A DNA stretch of 64,000 nt from Morinoia aosen (lineage: Eukaryota; Arthropoda; Malacostraca; Amphipoda; Talitridae), in NCBI GenBank assembly GCA_030386875.1, contig CM059558.1, positions 10,921,501 to 10,985,500 on the forward strand, in the 5' to 3' direction. Shown piece after piece: positions 47,076 to 59,017 of the stretch (within the stretch, counting starts at the first letter, position 1; each line of letters begins with the position of its first letter). The notes below the pieces were generated by a model. It ran no database searches. It saw only the letters and a list, made by a program, of their open reading frames with translations, and was not told the DNA's origin. A program made the position numbers and the translations under genes.

Positions 47076-47604
47076 TCGCCAATTCGACTAGCCAATAGAA
47101 GGCTTCATTTAAAACAAGCCGTGTGACGTCACCTACACACCATGACGTCAGCGGCCGTGGCAGCGTACTACCACGCAGCGTACTCTCTCCTTCCAGACGT
47201 ACGATCAACAACAAGACCGACCGCAGGTACGGATTCGGATTTTTGAAAATTTGAATTCTGTTCGGCTACGTGCAAATCTACCAGAACTAAAAGGTTATCG
47301 ATCTTCAATTTAATCATACCAGCAGCTTCATAAATTGAAAGCTCTATCCAAACTGTAGTAAAATTTACTTTATTCAATCATACATAACGTTTTAATACCT
47401 TTTCCGTGCAGATGGAGCTGACGATTGCGCCCCTAGTTTAATCGTAAAAAAGGATAATATAAGATTCAGTATTCAGATATTTATTTGAAATAAAACCTGC
47501 CCATATATTCCGCTTGTGTGTTCATGAACTGAATGGGCATGAGTATTGATTTGCAGTTGTATATTCATTTTCAACATCTAAACTTTCAAGCTAAAAAAAA
47601 CTTC
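47076..47604. other. unassigned DNA
   Basis: A 69-codon minus frame (47168-47377) lies upstream of the integrase remnant but shows no recognisable pol motif. Two TGACGTCA-type palindromes sit at about 47116 and 47143. Confidence 0.35.
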
Positions 47605-47850
47605 CGAAGAGAGGAAGGCACCATTTAGTATGGAGTTAAGAGAACGCGGAACCTACCCAAAAGGGGGCATTGAAACAGTAAGTTGAGAATAAAGCTTATG
47701 AAAGGGAAAAGTTGACGAAGAAAGTAATAGGTGCTAAAAAACAGGACAGCAGTGAACCGAAAAAAATGATCAAAAAAAACATAAAACTACTTTATTTCAA
47801 CGAAAGGCTTACCTAACCTTTAGCTCAAGACCTCGTACATTCCCCATTGG
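47605..47850 (+). repeat. copy of the ~280-bp dispersed repeat
   Basis: GGCACCATTTAGTATGGAGT, GAAACAGTAAGTTGAG, AGTAATAGGTGCT, AACAGGACAGCAGTGAACCG and TTGGAGCGCTAA occur in order. The 5' part is replaced by unrelated sequence. Confidence 0.9.
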
Positions 47851-48019
47851 AGCGCTAAGAACAGAGAGCATTGATTATTGTTATCTTGTGAGGAAAAGTT
47901 ATAATTACTCGCGTTAACATTGTAGCACTGATTATATGAATAAATAATAAAATTCAGAAAATCTAGACGAATATGACATCATTTCAGCACTTCTCCCCAC
48001 AAAAAAAGGTGTTTCATGG

Positions 48020-48275
48020 ACAGGAAGGAAGAAGGCACCAATCGGTATGGACATAAGAAATAAGGAAATCTATGTACGAGGTGTGTTCCCATATATATTT
48101 TGGATGGAAGCATCAAGGTACGAAGTTTGTAATAAAAATCTACCATGAATATGTGAGGTTCCAGAGAACAGGACAGCAATGGACCGAAAAAAAGTCGGTA
48201 CAACCAGAATAAAAAATTGTAAGGTTATATTATTGGTAGTACAAGCCTCCCTACCACAACAAATTCCAATCAAAG
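48020..48275 (+). repeat. rearranged copies of the dispersed repeat
   Basis: A GGAAGAAGGCACCAATCGGTATGG start and an AACAGGACAGCAATGGACCG middle are separated by unrelated sequence. A second 5' fragment, GCCTCCCTACCACAACAAAT, follows at 48246. Confidence 0.7.
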
Positions 48276-48369
48276 AAAGTTAGAAATCATTCAATATCAA
48301 GTTGACACAACGGGCAATGCATGCACAAGATTTGCTCCCACACAAGACTCCATCATACACGTAATTAGA

Positions 48370-48680
48370 TTCGATTATTAGTTAGTTTAAGCCTTCCTAT
48401 CCGCAACAAAGGCGATCCAAAGAGAAGAAGAAGGAAGGCACCATTTAGTATGGAGTTAAAGGAGCGCAGAATCTATGCACAAGGTGCACAGAAACGGTAA
48501 GCTAAGAAAAAAGTTCATGAAACCAGAAAAAATGGAAGGAAGTAGTAGGCGCTGAAAAACAGGACAGCAGTAATCGAAAAGACGGTCCGTAATAAAACAA
48601 AACCTATTCTACTTCAACAAAAAGGAAGCCTACCGAACGTTTACCTCGGGCCCTCACATAGTCCCCCTAGGAGCGCTAAT
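48370..48680 (+). repeat. best-preserved copy of the dispersed repeat
   Basis: It runs from GATTCGATTATTAGTTAGTT through GCCTTCCTATCCGCAACAAA, GGCACCATTTAGTATGGAGT, AACAGGACAGCAG and TACTTCAACAAAAAGGAAGC to AGGAGCGCTAA. It serves here as the reference for the family. No ORF, A-tail or tRNA-like promoter box is evident, so I cannot place it as a SINE or a MITE. Confidence 0.85.
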
Positions 48681-49114
48681 TCCCATAGATACAATAGTTG
48701 TATCCCCCTGAGGGGCATACCAGTAAGTAAAGAAGTATTAAATAAAAACAAAATGAAAACGTAAAATCAAAAAGGAAAAAATGTAGCATAATAGACCTCA
48801 AAGAAAAAACATTAGAGAGACCAGTTCACGTCAAACTTTCTATTTCGGTACCGATTTTTCTAGCTCAGTGCAAGTGGGAAGCCTACGACGCATCTTTCAC
48901 CAACTATTGGATGCATGCTCCAAATCAAACATTCACAACGGTAAAATAATTCTTACACACAATTGTATGATCATCAATAAGCAGAAGTAAGTTCAGCGGC
49001 ACGTTCAGAAGCAAAATGAGTTGTTTAATAACAAGAAAACACTCCAGGTAACTTTTTAAAAGAGTACGTTAACTCTTTCGAGACTGCCGGGAAGTGTACC
49101 TATCCCAACACAAG
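48681..49114. other. unassigned AT-rich DNA
   Basis: Nothing recognised. Confidence 0.5.
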
Positions 49115-49157
49115 CCCCAGATTAGATTAAATTAGTCGTTAGTTGTAGCCTCCCTAC
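49115..49157 (+). repeat. 5' part of a dispersed-repeat copy, split by the transposon
   Basis: ATTAGATTAAATTAGTCGTT, then GTAGCCTCCCTAC, aligns with the start of the 48370 copy. It is interrupted exactly at the transposon's left end. The rest of the same copy resumes at 52321. Confidence 0.85.
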
Positions 49158-52100
49158 AAGGGTGACACATGTATGGGGATAAAAAAATTTTTTCCAATTT
49201 CTGCTGGGACTGGCAGCCATCTTGTGAGGTTCCACCTGAAAACAAAGTGTGCAAATTTTTTTCAAAAATATCGACATTTAGAGGTCGCTCAAGGAGGTAA
49301 AAGTTCGTAAAATCGCAATAAAATATATTTTTAGGTTTTTTCGCCATATATGCTTAATATTTGATTGTTTTGATTAGAAACTAGTAAATGGCGATTATTA
49401 TTTGCTTAATTTAATTGTTCAAGCTTGAAGATGAATAATTCCTAGGTCCCCCTCACAGTTTGTCGTGAGTAATAGCTGCTCAAAGGCAGGTGTCTCATGG
49501 GCGCCAATCTCCCACTCATGTCGCCTAGTTTGCAGGATCTAAGTTTGACTGCTGGCGGTTGGAAAGGATTTTCGGTGAGCCTCTACAACATGCAATAGGT
49601 ACTGCTTTTGTCCTTCATCCTTAGTTAAGGCCAGGTTGTATGTTTGCATCATTGCCACTCCACGTTCTGCGAAGTCGTTGACCACTCGAAGAGCTTTGAT
49701 ACGCTGTTGGGAGTTCAAGTAAGCTGGGTCAGTATTCCAGGCAGCTGGGTCAGGGGTAAAAATGGTTGTGTCAATGTCAAATAACTGCAATAGCTAAATG
49801 GATCCTGATGTTACAAAGTCTGCGATAGTTTTATTGATGAAGGATACGTCTCTGGTGTCCACTGTGACTCGACGTGGAGGATCCTCTGAACCTTTTTCAT
49901 TATTACAGGCCTTCACCATGTCTCGCTTTATTTCCAAGCGTACACTGTCATCAAAGAACGCCAAAGCAACCAGTCGTTCACTCAAGTACAACAAGTGGTG
50001 CCCCAATGAAGTAGATGTAAATTTTGCTATTTCCTTATCCGGATATGCTATTAGTTCCTTCAATAGAGCTAGGTCTTGCGTTGGGGCTGATGTTGGACAT
50101 GGAGCTTTGTATTAAGGAGCCACATAGGTAGAGACGCCGAATTCCACAAATCTCTTGATTCTGGAAAGCTCATTGCGTGTTAGCACGAATTTATCTTGGT
50201 GACGAAACAAGAACACCTTTATGGCATTTATCATTTTTACCATCCGTCGTGCACGATGTAGAGCACCAGGGGAAGCAATGTGTGTTCCTCGTTTTGGCTG
50301 CCCACCAAGAACAATAATTGACAGCTCCAGTAGCTCACGATAATCATCTCTTGGGTGCTTCCCATCAAGTAGGCATTGGAACTCCACCAAAAGGTCATTA
50401 CGTCGATTGAGTAGGTTTTCTGACATGTTATCCATTTCCATTGCTTTTGGTGCTGTCTTGTCCAACTCAGCCCATGTTGTTTTGAACCTCTTGAAAAGTT
50501 GAATCTCAGGACCACTAGAGGGTCCAAATCAAGTGGAGAACGCTTTCTCACAGACTAATTCGTACATGTGGTGGCGACAGGCTAGGTGGAGAACTTCATG
50601 CCCAGTCGTTGCTCTACGATAGTACATGCCCCTGCGGCCAAACCTGTGTTCGCAGCAGTGGTATCAAAGGATAACGCAACCACCTGTTTTTCAATGCTCC
50701 AATCGTAGAGTGGTGTCATTATTGCGTCAGCAGCAGGTTGTCCGGTTCCATTGGGGTGACTGGGCACAGCAAGAAGCTTTTCAACCCCATCTCCCGAAAC
50801 CAATACTGAGAGGCGGTCAATGGCTGGTCCTCCGTCTACTGCGGGAACAATCTTACCGTCCCAATGAACAGTGAGTGGAACAGACGGTTTGAAGGATTTT
50901 TTGATCTCAGCAGCAGTTGCAGCGCGGAATTTTTGCCGATCCCGCCGGAAGGATTCACGGTTTATGAAAAGTTTGTTGGGATCATGTCCGAGACTTCGAG
51001 CAGCAGTACTAAGAAGGAATACTGCATCACGATCAGTAGTTAAGGTACGATCCATTGCGGGTGACAATTCGCTATGCATTTTCTTCTTGGACGCCCGCGA
51101 ACGTTTAGAGGGAAGCATCTGAGACGTAGATGGACCAGCGCAATAATTATTGTCTTCATCAGAATTTCGTTCTGGAGAAGATGTTGAACTTGAGCTCGAT
51201 GCCAACTGGCCTATTTCATTGATCTTCTCTTTTTCTTGAAGAGACTTTGTTTTACGGTGTTGTTCGTTTTCTTCCCGTTTCCGGCGTCGAGACACTTTAT
51301 TTGAAAGTATCAAATCCTTAGGAATCATCGAGCCTCGCCTCCCTTCTTCCCGTTGTGTCTTCAAGAACTGTCCGTCTTCTTCAAGATCTATCATTGACAT
51401 TGCGCTTGCGTGAGCGATATCGAACAGATTTTCAAACAAGTTGACAAAAGTTTTTTTATTTTCCTTTTGGGTCTTTGTCGTTCGGCTTTTGTTCTTTTTC
51501 AGACTGGCCAATTCCTTGTACAAACGTAAGATGTTTTCTTTTGCTCGCTGGTCTTTCTGCATAGGAATTCGAGCGCGCTGCCAGAAATCTCCCAGAACTT
51601 TCAATGTATCAGCTGCTGCGTCCTTCCTTGTCCCCTTGTCTTCCAGATGAAAATAGAGAAAAACCTGCAGCATCTGCTTTCTTGAGGGCAGCATACTTTC
51701 TGTTATGGTTTTCTCCAGCGAGCCAAGTAAATAGATGTCTGTCTTAGATCTTGTTGACGCCATCCTAGATAACATCATGAATGTACAATTATTAATTTCT
51801 AGCTAATATAGCTATTACCAATTATTCAGTACCTGGAAAAAACGAATAACAAGTTCACAATAAACAAAGCAATAAATACGCAAATTTGTTTTCGTTAAAT
51901 TTAGAAACAATTTTGAGTCTGTTTTGTGGAACGAATAACTAGCTATATCCGGAGAGCGCTTCCCACCACAACCTCACTTACCAATGGTCACATCGCTACT
52001 GATAAACCTCCTTGCAACAACCATAATATTTCGCCATAAAACCTTGTTTACAATTTCAGCATTCCCTTATGCCATTCACAAAGTTTTGAATTGACCGGCT

Positions 52101-52320
52101 TTTCCACATATCACACTTTGAATGATATTTGCAAAAATATGGAATAGTTGGGATTTTTACACTAATTAGTTATAATACGTTAAAGTTTGAGCTCTTTGAG
52201 CGACCTCTAAATACTAAATTTTTTCCAAAAAATTTTTTGTATATTGTTCTGGCTAGAACCTCACAATATGGCCGCCAGTCCCAGTTGAAATTCACAAGTC
52301 GAAAAATGAGTGTCACCCTA
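49158..52320 (-). mobile_element. 3163-bp DNA transposon, hAT-like, with 8-bp target duplication
   Basis: The ends are AAGGGTGACAC on the left and GTGTCACCCTA on the right (complement TAGGGTGACAC). Long imperfect inverted repeats reach about 200 bp inward, sharing CTGGGACTGGC(A/G)GCCAT, TTGTGAGGTTC and TTTAGAGGTCGCTCAA. The 8-bp direct repeat CTCCCTAC lies directly outside both ends (49150-49157 and 52321-52328). The flanks together restore one copy of the dispersed repeat, which confirms the boundaries. An 8-bp duplication fits hAT (also P-element and MULE) transposons. The body codes on the minus strand. Confidence 0.92.
49539..51778 (-). pseudogene. transposase of the 3.2-kb element (FDTTAxNTG / CRHH family), inactivated
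   Basis: The frame spans about 745 codons and belongs to a family I know as repeated uncharacterised proteins in arthropod and cnidarian genomes. Order: helical, Lys/Glu-rich N terminus with Ser-rich linkers (codons 1-270), then VHWDGKIVP, RLSVLVSGDG, PSHPNGTGQ and VALSFDTTAANTGLAAGAC. The LACRHHMYELV block follows after a one-base deletion near 50596. Next come an in-frame TGA, then DYRELLELSIIVLGG, PGALHRARRMVKMI, a TAA, then LIAYPDKEIAKFTS and YLSERLVALAFFDDSV, a TAG, and finally VVNDFAERGVAMM and KDEGQKQYLLHVVEAHR. The D-x-N and CxxH arrangement resembles the hAT RNase H fold. Three stops and one frameshift make it non-functional. No stop occurs in the first 398 codons. Confidence 0.85.
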
Positions 52321-52615
52321 CTCCCTACTCAGCAACAAATTCGATCCAAAGAGAGGAAGAAGGAAGGCACCATTTAGTATGGAGTTAAGGAAACGCGGAA
52401 TCTACGCAGGAAAGGCATAGAAACAGTAAGTTGTGAAAAAATGTATGAAACTAGACCAAAACTGAAGAAGAAAGTAATAGGAGCTGAAGAACAGGACAGC
52501 AGTGAACCGCAAAAAAGCTGGTCCTTGACATATCAGAAACATTTTATTTCAACAAGAAAGAAGGCTATCTAACTCTCAGCTCATGCCCTCATGTTGCATA
52601 AGCCTCAGAATGCAA
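52321..52615 (+). repeat. 3' part of the split dispersed-repeat copy
   Basis: It starts with the duplicated target CTCCCTAC and continues TCAGCAACAAATTCGATCCA, GGCACCATTTAGTATGGAGT, AACAGGACAGCAGTGAACCG and TTATTTCAACAAGAAAG, collinear with 48370-48680. Confidence 0.88.
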
Positions 52616-53903
52616 AAATTTGAAAGGTGAGCATAATTCTAGTTACGTGAGTATTTTCACGGCCAGTCTAATGTTTTTTTCAAATAATTTATAGGAATGC
52701 AAAGGTTTCAATGGGTAAATACAATTGATTTTTTTCTGCAGGGTTCCAATTACGAGAAGAAAACAAGGATAACAAATATGTGTAGCGCGTAGATAGTATT
52801 GCTTATTTATAACGCTTCACCCTAGCAATGCACTTAGCCAAATCAACAAATAAACCTTGCACTACCGGCCGGTAATGACTAGACAACATTGAACGACATA
52901 ATAGTTCCCAGCCTTAATTATAAACAGAAAAATAAAAAAGGTTTATCACAAGCTTGCTACAACATAACACATTATAACCTTACATTCATCTCACGCTAAC
53001 AAAATAAGGCTGCACAGGTCGAAGACTAATAGGTTGTTCATTAGCTGTCATTGGGAGTTTAATCAACACCACTTATAGAGCTGGGAGCGAGTTGTGCGCA
53101 GGTATATTAGTACAGATTTAGGTTGTAGTTTTAATTTGGCTTTCATCTGAGTAGTCGAGTGAGTAACATAAAGACTAAAATTAGGCTTTGTTACATTTTA
53201 ATCGGAATGTATGAAGTGCTGCTGTATATACAACAACGTGAAAGTTATTTACAGGAGGAAACAGTAACTCCCTCATAATTGTTTTTAATGGAGTACCGGA
53301 ACTATAGGCATAAATTTATTATGCACAGAAAAGTGCATTCAAACAGCTGCTCTTCAACATATCTGCCCAATGTGTCCGTAACACCATTGCCAGCAGCGTA
53401 CACCTATGTAATTATATTCCAGAAGCCATATATAATAAAATAAATAATTTATACAACAAAATTTATCATATTTCACTCGAGAAAAACATGAGAACATGGA
53501 CTCAGGAGCAAAGTGCATCACTTTCTCATGTTGATCCACAGAGTGAATATTGAGTCCGGATTTTGTGGCGCTAGGACGTGGTGGTTTATCAGACGGAACT
53601 TCTTTAAAAATTTACCTACTATTGGGGAGTGATTCAGTTAAAAATCTGTTTTATAAGTCGGAAATCGATTCAAATCAAATTATTTTGACTTATTTCTTGG
53701 TAAACTGCTGCTGGGGCCTTGGGCCAACCGGAAAATCCTAAATTACTATTTTTGTTTTGCCGGATCTTGGATAACACTGATATATAAAAGGATATTGTTC
53801 TACAAATAACATAAAACAACAAAAATCTGATTATTTCTTTTGATGAAGGTAGTACAAAGGAATAAATCATTATCAAGCAATAGATACTATCAAGGATAAA
53901 CTC
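52616..53903. other. unassigned; may include LINE 5' UTR near its end
   Basis: AT-rich, with no frame worth calling. The final few hundred bases may be the leader of the LINE whose first ORF begins near 53904, but the 5' end is not visible. Confidence 0.35.
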
Positions 53904-55802
53904 TTGAAAGTTATCAACAGACTTGACAATACAATGCCTCCCCAAATCAAACTTCCTGATGACCCCGGAGGAGATAAATGCAGTGTCAAGGGACAAGTTA
54001 CCAACGCCTACACTCAACCTATCTCAGAGTCAGAGAAATCGGAATTCAATAATGCTAGGAAACTTAACAAAAATTACCTCGTGACAACCTCTACTCCTAA
54101 GAGTAAATCACAGCCAGCTCCAAGACGAGAAGCCCCAAGGGCAAACCCTAACAATGGGAGCTCAAAGCAAAAGAAAAAAGGACCTTATAACAATACTTCT
54201 ATGGGATCATTAGAGAGTAGTCAAGAGTTTTTGAACTTCAAGTGTGAAAAGAAGAGGGAAACACAATGTCTCTGACTCAGAAATGTCTCAGCACAATGTG
54301 CCATTGCTCAGTGAGTCACATCCCTCAGGAGTTCTTTCTAGCAATGATTCTCTTTCTGAATCAACTATGGTAATTCCAAACAATCAAGAATAGCTAAAAC
54401 AAAACCTTCAATACCCTGAAGGAATAAAATCTGCTAAAATAGACCTCAACTTGTCAGAAAATGCCGATAAAATCCCAACTACAGTTAGAAATGTACCAAT
54501 AAATGCACATGATGATAACCAAATTTTGACTAAACTAAATCCTTTCAAAGTTCAAGCTACAATAAACCAAATATGGGGTGAAGTTGAGAAAGTGTAGTAG
54601 AAAAGATCAGGCAATCTCATTATTAAAGTTAAAACAGAAAACCAAGCATAAGCCTTGATGAACTTAAAAAAGTTTGATGAAATCCCGGTCAACACTCAAA
54701 TAGTATGGGGGCTTGAACCTCCTATGGAACGATTTATGTTCCAGAATTTCTGTCGGATTCATTAGAAGATTTACAGCAACAACTTGCCTCCTCTGGTGTT
54801 GTGGGTATACGTGAAATGTACATGGACCCAAAGCGTGCCAATTCACCCTTGTTTGTACTTACTTTCCTTGGGACTTGCCCTACAGAGTTGAAAGCAGGCT
54901 ATTCAAATTACCAAGTGGACCCTTTCTACAACAACCTCATTTGATGTACCAAATGCTGGCGATTGGGACATACTATCTCAGTCTGCCGAAACCGAAAAGT
55001 CTGTAAGAAATGCTCATCTCGAGAACTCGATGAAAGCAGTTGCACTGCTGAAAATCTAGTATGTGCAAACTGCAAGGGAAACCATACAGCTGTCTCAAAA
55101 GAGTGACCCATTTATATTCAAGAACATAATGTCAGTAAACTCCAAGCAAGACAAAATATCTCATTTGCAGATGCAAGGAAAATAATTCAAAACCAAGCCC
55201 AAGTCCACCAGCAGCAAGACACCCTTCCAGAATTAGAATCAAGACGCTCCTTTCCCCCACGTGTACTCTCAAGAACCTAAACAAAATCTCAAAATTTGAC
55301 ACAAATAACATACGCTAATGCAATCAATTCAGAGAGTTTACATCATAGCCGTGGCATACGAACACAGAATCTTGGAAACCCTATGCATGCTCACAAAAGG
55401 CTAGAACTGCAGAAGCAACCTACTCAAAATAAAGCAATGGAAAATAAAGCTATGGAATACAGTCAACGTATGAACAATAATACACCAACCTCACTGAACA
55501 CAGAAGTAAATCACAACTTAATGACTACTAATTACAACACAGTAAATACTCAGTTGAAAGAAAGGAACTCTCCTACCTCTAAAAACCAGCAAAGAAATAA
55601 AAGTATTTCAGAAATGGAAATTAAAATATCAGTCAAGACCATCATATTTAAACTTCTCCCAACGATTGTCAAAATGTTTATCTCCAATTCAATCACTGAG
55701 CGTATTGAACTACTAACAGAACTTGGTAACATCCTGAATGCAGAAGATCTTATAACAGAAGTGCTAACAAAACTAAATGTTACCTCTTTAATAAGCCAAT
55801 AA
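53904..55802 (+). pseudogene. LINE ORF1 (Gag-like, CCHC knuckles), I/Jockey type
   Basis: The Lys/Ser/Pro-rich N-terminal part (53904-54275) is followed, with frame changes, by a VWGLEPP / GVVGIREM region. CCHC zinc knuckles start at 54945: C-x2-C-x4-H-x4-C, then a Cys-rich spacer, then C-x2-C-x4-H. The Arg codon before the first knuckle is now TGA (54942), and the final Cys of the last knuckle is TGA (55104). A HNVSKLQARQNISFADARK helix follows, as is usual in Jockey/R1 ORF1 proteins, and the last 168 codons (55296-55802) are open. It would bind RNA in the LINE ribonucleoprotein. It is inactivated by several stops and shifts. Confidence 0.85.
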
Positions 55803-57390
55803 TGAACCTATCAATATTGCAATGGAATCTGAGAGGATATTTCTCTAAACTCCCCTTCCTGCAACTGCTCATTTATCAATATGAACCAAAAATATTTTGC
55901 CCACACGAAACCCACTTACAAAATCACAATCAAATTAAGCTAAATAACTATGTTTCATCCTACAGAAAAGATAGAGATAATAGAGGAGGTGGGGTAATGA
56001 CTAATGTCCATAATACCATACCTTGTATACCTTTGAAATCAACACTCCTGTTGAAGTAGTTTGTAGAGTATTCATTAACAAGAAACCTCTCAATATTATC
56101 AATATGTATCTGCAACCAACACTTGATAATTATCTAGTAGGTCACAACCTACTAGAGATTAGCAATAAGAATAGGGGATCCAGCATCATTGTGATGGATT
56201 CAAATGCCCTCAGCTATTCATGGGGTTCAGACTTTATAGATAGAAGAGGCAGAATTATAGAGAAATGGGTAACAGACAACAATCTTATCTTGTTAAACAA
56301 CACAGCCCCTACTTTTTTATCATCAAATGGAAACTATACTCATATGGACCTGGCACTAGTGACAGAAGATTTGCACTCTCTCCTAGCATGGAAAACCCAC
56401 CCAGACACCATGATATCAGACCAATTCCCAGTGTACATGGACTCAAAACATAGAAATCTGGCCAGTTAATTTTCCGGATAGGTGGCTTCTTAAATCCGCT
56501 AACTGGCCAAAGTTTAGAGAAACCATGATCTTCCCCACTCTTAGTAACCTAACATGTGATGAAGCTTGCCGAGCAGTGACACAGACAATTATTAGTGGAA
56601 CTGAAGGCAGTGTTAAAAAGAGTAGCATGGGCCCAGCTAGACGAAAAGTGAATTGTTGTGGGAATGAAAAATGTAAGGAAAGTCACAGGGAATATCATAG
56701 GTTATGCAATCAATATAAAAATCACAGTGGAAACATGCAAAAATGGATTGCGTTCAAAAAGGCTCGAGCTATTTTCAGAAAGACAGTGCTTGAAGCAAAA
56801 ACAGAAAGTTGGAGAAGTTATGCAGCCAGTCTAAACGATAAAAGCCTGTCAGCAAAGGTGTGGAGAAAAATCAGAGCAATAAATGGAAAACGAAACAGAA
56901 GTCAAATAACATTGAAAATCCATAATGAGGTGGTCACATGTCCTACAGATGTGGCTGACATTCTAGTAGAACAAATAAATCCTATACCACTGGTGAGACT
57001 CAGCATCCTTTATTTTTTTAACATAAGGTTACCAGTAAACATTCACCGATACTTTTCACTCCTGCTCCTAATCCTCAGTATAACCGTCCAATTACCTATG
57101 CTGAACTCGAAAAAGCACTAAAAAGCTCCAAGTCCAAAACACCAGGCCCTGATACAATCCTAATAGATTTCATATAACATGTGGATGAAAGCCAAAAAAA
57201 TAATTTTACAGCTATTCAATATAGTCTGGAACTCAGAAATTTCCATGCCTTGGAAAGAAGCAGAGGTGAGAAGTTTAGGGCAGTTATTATGAATTAATTC
57301 ACAAACATTTTTCCTGAAGCCAGGTAAGTGACTAATTTTATTCAACAGATACTGCAAGACCCTGTCATAACAAACAATAGTACAAAAGAT
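55802..57390 (+). pseudogene. LINE ORF2 (APE endonuclease, start of RT), 3' truncated
   Basis: The start codon overlaps the ORF1 stop as TAATG (55800-55804). The APE-type endonuclease opens with LSILQWNLRGYFSKLPFLQL and a CPHETHL block (family: LQETHL). It continues after a frameshift near 56030 with VMDSNALSYSWGS (family: DFNAHSxxWGS), HMDLALVTEDL and SDQFPV, where the usual catalytic His of SDH is Gln. The linker (56525-57121) is open for about 200 codons. RT begins with YNRPITYAELEKALKSSKSK followed by TPGPD, and ILQLFNIVWNSE plus PWKEAEV in other frames, then stops near 57390. The RT active site and 3' tail are missing. The copy is dead. Confidence 0.86.
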
Positions 57391-58402
57391 TTACCGCAAA
57401 ATTAAAGTCCCTTGGGCGGATCAACGACACAAACAGATGGAAGCAGAAATCTTGCACACTAAAAATGGAACAACTTATAGTGCAGTGAGTCAAAGAAGTT
57501 TTTCAGCTGCTGGTGATACATGTCTGTTTTCATGGCGAGGTAACCGGAGATATAGTGGCAGCATCTTCCATTGCCACGAAGGCAAAAATTCCTCCAATGT
57601 TGGTGGTTCAGTTGGATACCACAGCAGCGTTTAGCTCCTCTTCATCCACCTTGATGTTGAAATTATTTCACTGTCATCTGGTCCCTGAAAGGCAAAAAAA
57701 AAAATTAGTGAACTTCTCAAGCTTACAGTTTTTGAATTAGTTTTTGGCTCAATAAGCACACATTTCAGTCGTGATAGTGAGGGTACAGATTGAAATCTGT
57801 TGGTGCAAATATGATAAATTGAGATGCAGGTGAGATATTTTAATATAAGGGGTCAGTTGTAAAAAGAGATGATACTGAATATGAAGCAGTATTGAGATAT
57901 AAGGAGTCCTAAGGGAGAAAGAGATAGGGGAAAAAACAAAAAGAAGCTGTGAAAAATATTAGAGAAAAAAAGAATAATGAAGTAAAAAATAATAGGCAGA
58001 GAAGTACTGTACGCAGCTTTAAAGTACAACCAAATAAGGCAGAGAAGTACTGCACGTAGCTTCAAGTACAACCAAATAAAAAGCACACTCAAGCGGGTTC
58101 TCACAATTTTTCTTCAACAGTTGCTGGGTGATATAAGTCAATTTATCCTTGGTGTTGAACAATAAGCCTTATTTAACCTAAAATAAACTATGAAAGAACA
58201 AGTCTCATAAATAGAAAAACCAATATAGCAAGACTCAGAAAAATTGGCAAGTGAAGAAAATCAGCCCTTAATCTGGAGAATGTTCTAAATTTCAGTTTTG
58301 CTTGAATGTATTCCATAGTGGATTACCAGACTCATTTTACTTCTATGTATTAAGAAACATAAAAGGAGAGCAAAATTAAAATACAATCATTGACAGGAAC
58401 AT
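57391..58402. other. unassigned DNA
   Basis: Overlapping frames at 57437-57740 have no domain I know. A GGCAGAGAAGTACTG(T/C)ACG(C/T)AGCTT motif is repeated at 57994 and 58039. Confidence 0.4.
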
Positions 58403-58558
58403 CTAAAAAATTTATCACTTTGCTTGAATCGCAATGCTAATAAAAATTTAAAAGCGAAGAAGATGCTAATAAAACTAGTCATATTTACTCAAATTGAGAA
58501 AGAACAAAGTCCAGCTCCATCTTCAGTTCTGTAAAATACAAGAATTCAAAAAAGTGCA
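58403..58558 (-). repeat. inverted copy of the Penelope-like terminal repeat
   Basis: It is the complement of 60697-60880: ATCGCAATGCTAA, CATATTTACTCAAATTGAGA and CCAGCTCCATCTTCAGTTCT are the inverse of the sequence at the PLE 5' end. The GAAAC part of the hammerhead-like core is mutated here. Confidence 0.85.
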
Positions 58559-59017
58559 ATAAGTTCAAACATTACGAAGTATACAAGCCATACAAAAAGT
58601 AAAAAATACAATTGCATCAACAAAAAGATAAATAAATGTCAAACTATGCCTAAAAACTAGCAAAAACGTAACGAAAAAATACACACTATGAATTTACTAT
58701 TTGAAGGGGATAGGAACGAAGCATATTATTTAGGGAAGGTTTTCCTTCAAAAATATGAAGGGATTCTAAAATTCGTAGGTCAAACTCATTGGGAACGCTA
58801 TCAATGCCTTTAATTCTTCCTCATGAACTACTATATTGCACTGTTCAGAATGGTTGCGTACGACTGAATAAGGAGGATGTGCAAGTAAAGGGCCGTTTAC
58901 ACTGGTCTACATTTTGCTGCAGGCTCACGTGTAGACGCCTCGTGTGGAGCTTCACAAGAGACATGTGCGTTTAGACTAGACACCATTGGAGCGAGCCATG
59001 GAGCGCGCGCTGCTCAA
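58559..59017. other. unassigned DNA
   Basis: Nothing recognised. Probably old PLE-flanking sequence. Confidence 0.4.
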
